Below the pieces are notes generated by a model, which made no database searches, was not told the DNA's origin, and saw nothing but the letters and a program-made list of their open reading frames with translations. Shown here in pieces: positions 28,294-35,527 of a stretch of 64,000 nt of DNA (positions are counted from its first letter, which is position 1; the number at the start of each line of letters is the position of its first letter). The stretch spans positions 1,612,001 to 1,676,000 of the forward strand of contig NZ_CP046171.1 in NCBI RefSeq assembly GCF_011801125.1. The letters run 5' to 3'. Position numbers and translations under genes: made by a program. The DNA comes from Nocardia brasiliensis (GTDB lineage Bacteria > Actinomycetota > Actinomycetes > Mycobacteriales > Mycobacteriaceae).

Positions 28294-30548
28294 GGCGGCG
28301 GCTGCGGACCCCGTGGACGGTGGCCGCCCTGCTCGTGCTGCTTGTGGCCCTGGCCGGACCGTTCTTCGCACCGTACGCGCCGACCACCGCGCACGGGCGC
28401 CCGTTCCAACCGCCGAGCGCGCGTCATCTGCTCGGCACCGATGTGGTCGGCCGGGACGTGCTCGCGCGCGTGCTGCACGGGGGACTGTCGCTGGTCGCGA
28501 TCGCGGGGCTGGCCCTGTTCGTCGCCTACGTCATGGGCCTCGGGCTCGGCTTGCTCGCGGGGCTGCGCCGCGGTGCCGACCGGTGGATCATGCGGCCGGT
28601 CGACGCGATCGTCGTCGTGCCGTGGTTCCTGCTGCTCGCGGTGATCGCGACGGCGATCGGCGCGGGGCCCGCCGCGATCGTCGCCGCGACCACTCTGGCG
28701 TCGGTACCGTGGATCATCCGCATCGTGCGCACCGCCGTGCTCGAACTCGCGGGCACCGGCTATGTCGAGTCGGCGCGGGCCAGAGGCGAACCGCTGTGGC
28801 GGCTCGCGCTGGTCGAGGTGCTGCCGAATCTGCGTGCGGTGCTCCTGGCCGACGCGGGCGTGCGCCTGTCGGCGACCATCTCGATGGTCGCGGTGAGCGG
28901 CTTCCTCGGGCTCGGACTGCGTCCGCCCGCGCCGGACTGGGCGCTGATGATCACCGAGAACCGGCCGGGCTTCGGCCGCCAGCCGTTGGCGGTGCTCGCA
29001 CCCGCGTTGCTGATCATGGTGCTCGTGGTGTCGATCAACCTGGTGGTCGATCGCGTGCTGGGCGCGCACCGGGCGGTGCGGGGCAAGTCGGTGTCGCCTG
29101 CGCGGACCGGTGCTTCCGGCGTGCTGGTGCAGCGGCTCACGGTCGTGGATCGGGCGGGTGCTCGAGTGCTGCACGATGTCTCGGTTCACCTGCGGGCCGG
29201 TCGCGGCGTCGCGGTCGTCGGCCCGTCCGGCGCGGGCAAGACGACGTTCGTCCGCGCGGTGCTCGGGGCGCTGCCCGCCGGTCTGTGCGCCGAGGGAACG
29301 ATCGAAGTCGGTGCGGTACCGGGGGATCGGCGTACGGTCGGCTACGTACCGCAGGATCCGGCGGCCGGGCTCAATCCCTCGATGCGGATCGGCACCGCGA
29401 TCGGTGAGATCGCGCGGCTGCATGAGGACGGCGGCGACAGTGTCGGGCGGGCGCTACGCCGGGTCGGATTACCGGAGGACCGCGGCTTCCGTCGCCGGTT
29501 CCCGCACCAGCTCTCGGGCGGCCAGCAGCAACGGGTGCTGCTGGCGATGGCGCTGCTCGGCGAGCCCGCACTGCTCGTGCTGGACGAGCCGACCACCGGG
29601 CTCGACGTGCGCACCCGCGACGAACTGGTGGCGACGCTGCGCCGGATCAAGCAGGACGGCACGACCACCCTGCTCGTGATCACCCATGAGATCTCGACCC
29701 TGGCCGAGCTGATCGACGACGTGCTCGAATTCGATCAGGGTCGAGTGCGTTCGTTCGCGCCGCTGCAAGACGAAATGCTCTCTTCCGCAACGAGTTCCAG
29801 GGCGACGAGAGTGAGCGGTGCGGTGCCGGCGGTGCTGCGGGTCGAGCGGCTGACGACCGGACACGGTCGGCGGCGACGCTTCCGCGCCGCCGCCACCGAC
29901 CTGTCTTTCACGCTGCACCCTGGCGAATGTCTTGCCCTGACCGGCCGTTCGGGCGCGGGGAAGACCACGGTGGCCCGGGTGCTTGCGGGTCTGCATCCGC
30001 CGGTGCGCGGACTTCTCGAACTCGACGGCATGCCCCTGGCGCCCGACGTGGATCGGCGCACCGCCGAGCAGCGTCGCGCGATCCAGTTGATCTATCAGAA
30101 TCCGGCGACGTCGCTGAATCCGAACTACCGTATCGGGTTCCAGATCGGCAGGCCGCTGCGGCTGCTGCGCGGGCTGTCGGCCGATGCCGCCGAGCGCGAG
30201 ACGACCCGACTGCTGGAATCCGTTCGGCTCGAACCGAAGCTGGCCGCACGTCGTCCCGGCGAACTCTCCGGCGGGCAACAGCAACGGGTCGCCATCGCGC
30301 GCGCCCTCGCCGCCCACCCCAGAATCCTGATCTGCGACGAGATCACCTCGGCGCTGGACGCGGGCGCGCGCGCAACCGTGCTGGAGCTGCTCGACGAACT
30401 GCGCCGAGATGGCCTGTCCCTCCTCGTGATCAGTCACCAGTCCGAGGTGCTCGACCGTTTGGCCGACACCACCCTCGCACTGGCCGCCGCGGACCGGCCG
30501 CACGACGATCAGGCGAGCTGGTCCTTGTCCCTCGGGAGCCAGACCTGA
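28290..30548 (+). CDS. ABC transporter fusion: DppC/NikC-type permease plus two ATPase domains
   Basis: The 752-residue protein joins three parts usually encoded separately. Residues about 1-265 form the second permease (LLGTDVVGRDVLARVLHGG and the EAA-like GYVESARARGEPLWRLALVEVLPN). Residues about 275-500 are the first ATPase, with Walker A GPSGAGKTT, signature LSGGQQQRV and Walker B LLVLDEPT. Residues about 510-745 are the second ATPase, with GRSGAGKTT, LSGGQQQRV and ILICDEIT. In the last, Asp-Glu-Ile replaces the usual Asp-Glu-Pro. One polypeptide thus supplies half the membrane channel and both motors. It completes a three-gene riboswitch-controlled importer. Confidence 0.92.
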   Translation: MRRRLRTPWTVAALLVLLVALAGPFFAPYAPTTAHGRPFQPPSARHLLGTDVVGRDVLARVLHGGLSLVAIAGLALFVAYVMGLGLGLLAGLRRGADRWIMRPVDAIVVVPWFLLLAVIATAIGAGPAAIVAATTLASVPWIIRIVRTAVLELAGTGYVESARARGEPLWRLALVEVLPNLRAVLLADAGVRLSATISMVAVSGFLGLGLRPPAPDWALMITENRPGFGRQPLAVLAPALLIMVLVVSINLVVDRVLGAHRAVRGKSVSPARTGASGVLVQRLTVVDRAGARVLHDVSVHLRAGRGVAVVGPSGAGKTTFVRAVLGALPAGLCAEGTIEVGAVPGDRRTVGYVPQDPAAGLNPSMRIGTAIGEIARLHEDGGDSVGRALRRVGLPEDRGFRRRFPHQLSGGQQQRVLLAMALLGEPALLVLDEPTTGLDVRTRDELVATLRRIKQDGTTTLLVITHEISTLAELIDDVLEFDQGRVRSFAPLQDEMLSSATSSRATRVSGAVPAVLRVERLTTGHGRRRRFRAAATDLSFTLHPGECLALTGRSGAGKTTVARVLAGLHPPVRGLLELDGMPLAPDVDRRTAEQRRAIQLIYQNPATSLNPNYRIGFQIGRPLRLLRGLSADAAERETTRLLESVRLEPKLAARRPGELSGGQQQRVAIARALAAHPRILICDEITSALDAGARATVLELLDELRRDGLSLLVISHQSEVLDRLADTTLALAAADRPHDDQASWSLSLGSQT

Positions 30549-30830
30549 AGATTCGCCGGATCGAACGGAATCGAGATGTGCTCGTGGGTGACCAGCCGCC
30601 TGCTCGACTCGCGGCGCAGGCAGTGATGGGGACGGACGGCCCGCAGTTCTTGCCTCGATCAGCGCGGTGAGCCGGGCCGAGACCGGGGCCGCGCGACAGT
30701 TGTCGATCACGGCTGGCGTCGCAGGTGGCAGGTACCACGGGGTGAGCTGGGGGCCGGGATTCGATACCGGAGAGGGATCTCGTCTTGTGGACCGCGCGGA
30801 TAGATTGTCGCGGATTCGAGAGGGGACGCG

Positions 30831-31979
30831 ATGCGGTCAACGATGGTGGCGGTGCTGGCACTGGCTCTGGTGGTCGGTGGGTGTGGAGGTAGCGCGGAAA
30901 GTACTGTGCTGCAACAGGATGTCGATGCGATCGTCGCCGTGGGCACCACCGGCGTGCAGGCCAGGGTGGTCGACACCGAGGCAAGCACCGATCGGTTCGC
31001 GGTGGGTGGTCGCGCGGATATCGATGTCACGGAACCGGTTTCGCCGGAGGGATATTTCCGGATCGGGAGCCTGACGAAGACGATGGTCGCGACCGTGGTG
31101 CTGATGCTGGTCGGCGAAGGACGTCTCGGGCTCGACGACCCGGTGCAGCGATGGCTGCCGGATATGTTGTACGGCAACGGTTACGACGGGAACCGGATCA
31201 CCATCCGGCATCTGCTCCAGCACACCAGCGGCCTGCACGATGCCCCGCTGGACATGCGCACCGCCGAGGACTATCAACGCCTCCGCTATCAGGCGCGCAC
31301 TCCGCAGCAGGCGGTGGCCGCCGCCCTGCGGCACGCACCCGATTTCGCCCCGGGCGATGGCTGGTCGTACTCCAACACCGGCTACGTCGTGCTGGGTCTG
31401 ATCATCGAACAGGTGGCGCACCGCCCTTGGCATGCGGAGGTCGGCGCGCGGATTCTCGAACCCCTCGGGCTGCGTGCCACTCGGTGGCCGGGCGACGAGC
31501 CGACGCTGCCCGACCCACATGCCAAGGGCTACCAGCAATTCGAGGTGGACGGCCCGATGGTGGAGGTCACCGAACTGGTGGACGCCGACGCCTCCGGCGG
31601 TTACCTGTCGACCACTGCGGATGTCGGTACCTTCTATCGAAGCCTGTTGGGCGGCAAACTGTTACGACCTGAGCAGCTCGCGCAGATGCGCACCACGGTG
31701 CCGGTCGGGGGCGTCATAGCCGAAGCGTGGCCTGGCGTGCGTTACGGACTCGGTCTGTTCTCGGTTCCGCTGTCCTGCGGTGGTGTCTACTGGATGCACA
31801 ACGGCGGCCAGACAGGCTATCTCACCAATGCCGGCGTCACCGAGATGGGTGCCCGCAGTGTCGTCGTCTCCCTCACCGGCCTCCTGGCCGCCGGTGACGA
31901 AGACATCACGCGCAGTGCGGGTTTCGCGCAGTTGCAGGCCGCCAACACGCTGACCGATCACGCACTCTGTGCGGGATGA
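30831..31979 (+). CDS. Serine hydrolase lipoprotein, beta-lactamase/DD-peptidase (class C-like) family
   Basis: The 382-residue protein has a lipoprotein leader (MVAVLALALVVGGCGG) placing it outside the membrane. The active-site triad of the class C beta-lactamase-like family is visible: Ser-x-x-Lys in IGSLTKTM, Tyr-x-Asn in GWSYSNTGYV, and a terminal HNGGQTG in place of the KTG box. RHLLQHTSGLHD is also typical. It may be a D-alanyl-D-alanine carboxypeptidase or esterase rather than a true beta-lactamase. The 282 bases upstream hold no gene or clear signal. Confidence 0.87.
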   Translation: MRSTMVAVLALALVVGGCGGSAESTVLQQDVDAIVAVGTTGVQARVVDTEASTDRFAVGGRADIDVTEPVSPEGYFRIGSLTKTMVATVVLMLVGEGRLGLDDPVQRWLPDMLYGNGYDGNRITIRHLLQHTSGLHDAPLDMRTAEDYQRLRYQARTPQQAVAAALRHAPDFAPGDGWSYSNTGYVVLGLIIEQVAHRPWHAEVGARILEPLGLRATRWPGDEPTLPDPHAKGYQQFEVDGPMVEVTELVDADASGGYLSTTADVGTFYRSLLGGKLLRPEQLAQMRTTVPVGGVIAEAWPGVRYGLGLFSVPLSCGGVYWMHNGGQTGYLTNAGVTEMGARSVVVSLTGLLAAGDEDITRSAGFAQLQAANTLTDHALCAG

Positions 31980-32012
31980 GCCGGGAGTCGGCGGCCGCAA
32001 CTGTCTGGACAC

Positions 32013-32681
32013 TCAGCGGAAGTTCAAGATGAAGTCGAAGGTGCCCTCCTTGCCCGTCGGCACCGTGCGCACCGTCATCAGCAGGCGCCGGTCGAAGATG
32101 GAGTCGGTGTTGTTGCGCGGCTCACCGGGGAAGTAGAGCTGGGTGGTCAAGATGCGCTGGTTGGGCGCCTGTACCTTCACGTGGATGTGGCGGGTGCGGC
32201 CGGGGTAGAGGCCGGGCACGATGGTCGACAGGCTGAAATGGCCGTTCGCGTCGGTGAATTGGTGTCCGCGCCAGTTGAATCCAGAATTGTCGTAGGCGCC
32301 CGCGTTGTCGGCCTGCCAGAAGTCCAGCAGGGTCTGGGCCACCGGACGGCAGGAACGGGTGAACACGTAACCGCTGACCGTCAAGCGAGTGCCCGGTGCG
32401 CCGGGGAGCACCAGGTCGCTGCGCCTCGGCGAATTCGGTTTGAAGTAGGGGCCTTCGGTCTGCGCGATGGTGGCGGCATCCCCGTCGTGGCAGGCGGGGG
32501 TCGGCGCCAGGTCGTCCGGGACGGCCTGGACATTCGGGGCGGCGTTACCGCTGGTCGCCGTGGTCGCGGCGGTTACGGCCGCCGCGGCGGGTACCGCGAG
32601 CAGGCCCAGTTGCAGTAGGCGTTTGCGGGTGATCGCCTGGGGGATCTCGGCGTCGTCGTTCGAGTCGGGTCGAGTGGTCAT
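32013..32681 (-). CDS. Exported intradiol ring-cleavage dioxygenase-like protein
   Basis: The 222-residue protein starts with a Tat-like leader (RKRLLQLGLLAVPAAAA). The dioxygenase core has TEGPYFKPN, DFWQADNAGAYDNSGF with a likely iron-ligand Tyr, and GLYPGRTRHIHVKV with the two histidine ligands. A second ligand Tyr may be in TTQLYFPGE. Cytoplasmic catechol 1,2- and protocatechuate 3,4-dioxygenases lack a leader; this belongs to the exported actinobacterial branch, whose substrate is uncertain. It converges with the serine hydrolase gene. Confidence 0.85.
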   Translation of the reverse strand: MTTRPDSNDDAEIPQAITRKRLLQLGLLAVPAAAAVTAATTATSGNAAPNVQAVPDDLAPTPACHDGDAATIAQTEGPYFKPNSPRRSDLVLPGAPGTRLTVSGYVFTRSCRPVAQTLLDFWQADNAGAYDNSGFNWRGHQFTDANGHFSLSTIVPGLYPGRTRHIHVKVQAPNQRILTTQLYFPGEPRNNTDSIFDRRLLMTVRTVPTGKEGTFDFILNFR

Positions 32682-32990
32682 GATCTGTCATCTCCTCGCG
32701 GGAACGGAGGGGCCGACGGGTGCGGCGGTCCTCCGGCGTCGCCGACGGCCTCGATCATGGCGCGCTTCGCCGACCCGGGCCGGGGGTGCGGGCGCATCGG
32801 CTGATGAGCGAAGACTTTGTCGGTGAATGTATTTCAAATTTGAACGCAAGAAAACGATAGGTCGGCGCCTGGGGAGCGAACAAGAAGTGCCGGGCGGGGG
32901 AGTCGCGACGGCCGTGATATAGATGCGGAAATGCTCTGTGCTGCAAGCATTTTCATCGGACGAGGGAGCCTGCGTTCGGTGCGTCCCCAG
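32682..32990. other. Intergenic region upstream of the dioxygenase gene
   Basis: No gene was recognised in these 309 bases. The dioxygenase promoter must lie here, reading leftward; the AT-rich stretch around 32815-32865 is the best candidate. Short open frames in it have no recognisable content. Confidence 0.5.
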
Positions 32991-33014
32991 TGACCCCCAG
33001 TTGTCCTGGGGTCA
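32991..33014 (-). terminator. Hairpin at the 3' end of the quinone oxidoreductase gene
   Basis: TGACCCC at 32991-32997 pairs with GGGGTCA at 33008-33014; the hairpin overlaps the stop codon of the leftward-reading oxidoreductase gene. The central bases pair only partly. No T-run follows. Confidence 0.45.
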
Positions 33015-33905
33015 GACGAGAAGCACCCGGCGTCCGCGGGTGTGTCCGGACTGGCTGTCCGCGTGTGCCGCCGCGGCGTCCGCGAGCGAATATGACTGGG
33101 CTACCGGGATATACAGCTTCTTGCGTGCGATCAGATCGACGGCAACCGCCAGCGCATCCGGCATGCTGCCGCCGACGCCGGCGAACCGGATGCCGAGCAT
33201 CGGCGCCTCCAGGTCGGCTATGGTGACCACCTTGTCCGGGCTACCGGTCAGGTCCAGGAGCCCGCGCAGCACGCCCGTGCCGTTCAGGTCGAGCGCGGCG
33301 TCGACGCGGCCGAGTCGGCGTACCCGTTCGACCCAGCCGTCGCCGTAGGTGGTGGCAAGGGCGCCCAGGCCGCGCACGTAGTCCAGATTCGCCGCCCCGG
33401 CGGTGCCGATCACGGTGATGCCGCGCTCGCGGGCGATCTGCAGCACCGCGGAACCGACGCCGCCCGCCGCGCCGCTGACCAGTAGCGTCTGCCCGGCACG
33501 GACATCGACCATGCGCAGGGTGCGCAGCGCGGTCTCGACCACGGACGGATATCCGGCCGCCTCGGCGAAGCCGACGCCGTCCGGGATGCGCGCCCACGAC
33601 GACAGCACCGCGAACTCGGCGTAGGTATTCGTGCCACGGCCGAGTACCTGCGTGCCGATCTCGACGTCGGTCACGCCGTCGCCGACCTCGTCCACCACGC
33701 CCGCGGCATCCTGCCCGACGCCCGAGGGCAGGTCGATCGGCCGGATGCGCCGGAACTGACCCGCGCGGGTCCGCCAATCGTGCGGATTCACCCCTGCCGC
33801 TCGCACGGCGATGCGGACCTGGCCCGGACCCGGGTGTGGTTCGGCTATTTCGGTCAGGTCCAGAACTTCCGGGCCGCCGTACTCGGCGAAGCGCACTGCT
33901 TTCAT
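33012..33905 (-). CDS. Zinc-free medium-chain NADP-dependent quinone oxidoreductase-like protein
   Basis: The 297-residue protein begins MKAVRFAEYGGPEVL and has the GroES-like domain followed by a Rossmann domain with SGAAGGVGSAVLQIARERG at about 150-168. The zinc-ligand cysteines of alcohol dehydrogenases are absent, as in quinone oxidoreductases. It probably reduces quinones or enones with NADPH, possibly as a detoxifying enzyme. The upstream DNA carries two palindromes, suggesting a dedicated repressor, but no regulator gene is adjacent. Confidence 0.85.
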   Translation of the reverse strand: MKAVRFAEYGGPEVLDLTEIAEPHPGPGQVRIAVRAAGVNPHDWRTRAGQFRRIRPIDLPSGVGQDAAGVVDEVGDGVTDVEIGTQVLGRGTNTYAEFAVLSSWARIPDGVGFAEAAGYPSVVETALRTLRMVDVRAGQTLLVSGAAGGVGSAVLQIARERGITVIGTAGAANLDYVRGLGALATTYGDGWVERVRRLGRVDAALDLNGTGVLRGLLDLTGSPDKVVTIADLEAPMLGIRFAGVGGSMPDALAVAVDLIARKKLYIPVAQSYSLADAAAAHADSQSGHTRGRRVLLV

Positions 33906-33920
33906 GATCCGAATATAGGG

Positions 33921-33960
33921 CTAACTGTTAGTGTTTTGCAATCGGTATTGTTTAGTACCG
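33921..33960. promoter_or_regulatory. Two palindromes upstream of the quinone oxidoreductase
   Basis: CTAACTGTTAG at 33921-33931 is a perfect 11-base palindrome; CGGTA at 33943-33947 and TACCG at 33956-33960 form a second inverted repeat. Both lie within 55 bases of the oxidoreductase start, as expected for an operator/promoter. The binding protein is unknown; TetR-, MarR- or HxlR-type repressors often control such enzymes. Confidence 0.45.
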
Positions 33961-34003
33961 AATGCGATTTGTAACTGGTGGATCGGGAACAGCGCCGAGT
34001 CCG

Positions 34004-34270
34004 CTAGCGGCCGATCGGCCAGGACCAGCTGTAGCGCAGCGGTCCGACGTGCCCGAAACCCAGTGTGGCCCGGCAGATCTGCTCCTTCACTGTGGCGGCG
34101 ACACGGCCGATGACCACCGGGGCCGCGGTCGGTCGGCCAGGTTCGAGGACTGGATCAGGGCGTTGTCCCGGCGTAGATCAGGTAGTCGTATTCGAACTCC
34201 GCCCGCGGATTGACCAGCGTGACCTCCGTATTCCCGCGAGCCGGCCGGGTAGCGGCCGCGACCCCCGCCC
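34004..34270 (-). pseudogene. Remnant of a pyridine nucleotide-disulfide (NDH-2-like) FAD oxidoreductase
   Basis: Two short pieces in different minus-strand frames look like the same family. At about 34270-34155 a piece reads GNTEVTLVNPRA joined directly to EFEYDYLIYAG, that is, the second NAD-domain strand spliced to the DYLIYAxGS strand that normally lies far downstream. At about 34110-34004 another reads GRVAATVKEQICRATLG followed by a Tyr/Trp-rich end and a stop, resembling the C-terminus. An internal deletion plus a frameshift would explain this. The match is from memory of family patterns and is tentative. Confidence 0.4.
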
Positions 34271-34445
34271 CATCCTTCCCCGGGGACAAGGTCCAGCGTG
34301 TGGGTGGTCGGTGCCGAAGACATCGGTCGTGGTCCTGCACGGCGCGGCGAACCGCGCCGGATATGAACCATCTAGTTGTTGATCATGGCGTTTTCCTGCA
34401 TCTTTCCCGCATGGTGGTAGCAGTCCAGGAAAGGAATCCATAACC

Positions 34446-34583
34446 ATGTCCAGCCTCCTTGTGCCCGTCGCCAGCAGCCTCGAGTATTGGAATGATCCGG
34501 CTCGGATGTTCGGTGCGCTGGTCCAGAGCATCGGGCAGCTCCTGTCGGTGCTGCCGTCTGCCTTCGGCAGCTCCGCCCGCTGA
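34446..34583 (+). CDS. Small ORF, 45-residue peptide of unknown function
   Basis: The ATG at 34446 has an AGGAAAGGA purine run about ten bases upstream, and the frame ends 11 bases before the next gene. The peptide reads MSSLLVPVASSLEYWNDPAR and then a hydrophobic LVQSIGQLLSVLPSAFG segment that could form an amphipathic helix. It is too short to assign. Its position directly before a gene for an exported protein suggests co-transcription. It could also be an upstream leader or a chance frame. Confidence 0.4.
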   Translation: MSSLLVPVASSLEYWNDPARMFGALVQSIGQLLSVLPSAFGSSAR

Positions 34584-34594
34584 CGGGCCGGGTA

Positions 34595-35518
34595 GTGGTG
34601 CGCACCGTGTTGGCGTGGCGGTCCGTGCGGGCGGCGCTCGCCGGTTTGACCCTCGCCGCGCTGCTCCTGCCCGCGGCCGCGCCGGTGTCGGCCACACCGG
34701 TGTCGCCCGCGCCCGCGGTCGCACCGGCGGTGTGCGGGACCGCGCTGTCGGCCGCCGAGCTGGATACTGTTGCGCGGCTGTCGGATACGTCGCGGCTGAC
34801 CGGTGACTCGCTGACCCGGCTGGAGTCGGCGACCGCGGGACTGCGCGAGATCACCGCCATCCTGGTGGCGCACCGGGACCGGCGTGGACTGTTCGGTGTC
34901 GGCCTGGACGGGGTGGAGCAGGTCGTCGTCATGCCGTTGCAGCGCGACCCGGCGGCGTTCGAGGACCGCGAGTACGCGCATCGGATCAGCCTCGACCTGT
35001 TGACCCGCTATCTGGACAACCTGCACGCCGAATTCACCGGCGGCGTCGTCGCACCGCACTGGGCGCGTTACTTCGCGCTGGCGCGTCAGTGCGAGGTTTC
35101 CGGTGCGCGCGCGGCGATGGAGGGATACTCCGCGCATCTGGCGGTCGATCTGGCGTATTCCGTTGCCGCGGTGGGTAGTACGTGGGGCAACGCACGCGAC
35201 TACTTCAAGATCGTCGCCGCCATCGCCGACGCGGGCGCGGTCATCATCGACCGTACCAACCAGGTGTACGGAGCGGACCTGGGTCCGCTGTGGCGGTTCT
35301 ACTTCGTCGGTGCGGGGCTGGACCTGCTGGTCGGCCGAGGTGTGGCGACCCGGCCGTTGCTGGTGCTGGCCGACCTCGGCGCCAATGTGGTCGTATTCGG
35401 CAACGGTCTCGCGCTGCAGGATCCGGCACTGCACGACGCCGCCGCGGCCGAGATCACCGCGCTGTCCGACGCGGCGAGCGTCGCGTTCGAGGTACTGGCC
35501 GCGGCCAACGCGCTGTAG
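34595..35518 (+). CDS. Exported protein, DUF5995-like
   Basis: The 307-residue protein has an N-terminal signal peptide (LAGLTLAALLLPAAAPVSA, cleavage near residue 33) and a largely helical mature part. Segments such as EDREYAHRISLDLLTRYLDNLHAEF and YSAHLAVDLAYSVAAVG with an RDYFKIVAA helix resemble DUF5995 proteins, which have no known biochemical role. It begins with two consecutive GTG codons; the first is taken. It converges with the STAND gene nine bases further on. Confidence 0.6.
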   Translation: MVRTVLAWRSVRAALAGLTLAALLLPAAAPVSATPVSPAPAVAPAVCGTALSAAELDTVARLSDTSRLTGDSLTRLESATAGLREITAILVAHRDRRGLFGVGLDGVEQVVVMPLQRDPAAFEDREYAHRISLDLLTRYLDNLHAEFTGGVVAPHWARYFALARQCEVSGARAAMEGYSAHLAVDLAYSVAAVGSTWGNARDYFKIVAAIADAGAVIIDRTNQVYGADLGPLWRFYFVGAGLDLLVGRGVATRPLLVLADLGANVVVFGNGLALQDPALHDAAAAEITALSDAASVAFEVLAAANAL

Positions 35519-35527
35519 TCGGCGCCG

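Noticed and set aside
30831-31979. Calling the serine hydrolase a true beta-lactamase (antibiotic resistance gene)
   Set aside because: The Ser-x-x-Lys and Tyr-x-Asn motifs are shared with DD-peptidases and esterases, and the KTG box is HNGG-like. Resistance cannot be claimed from this sequence.
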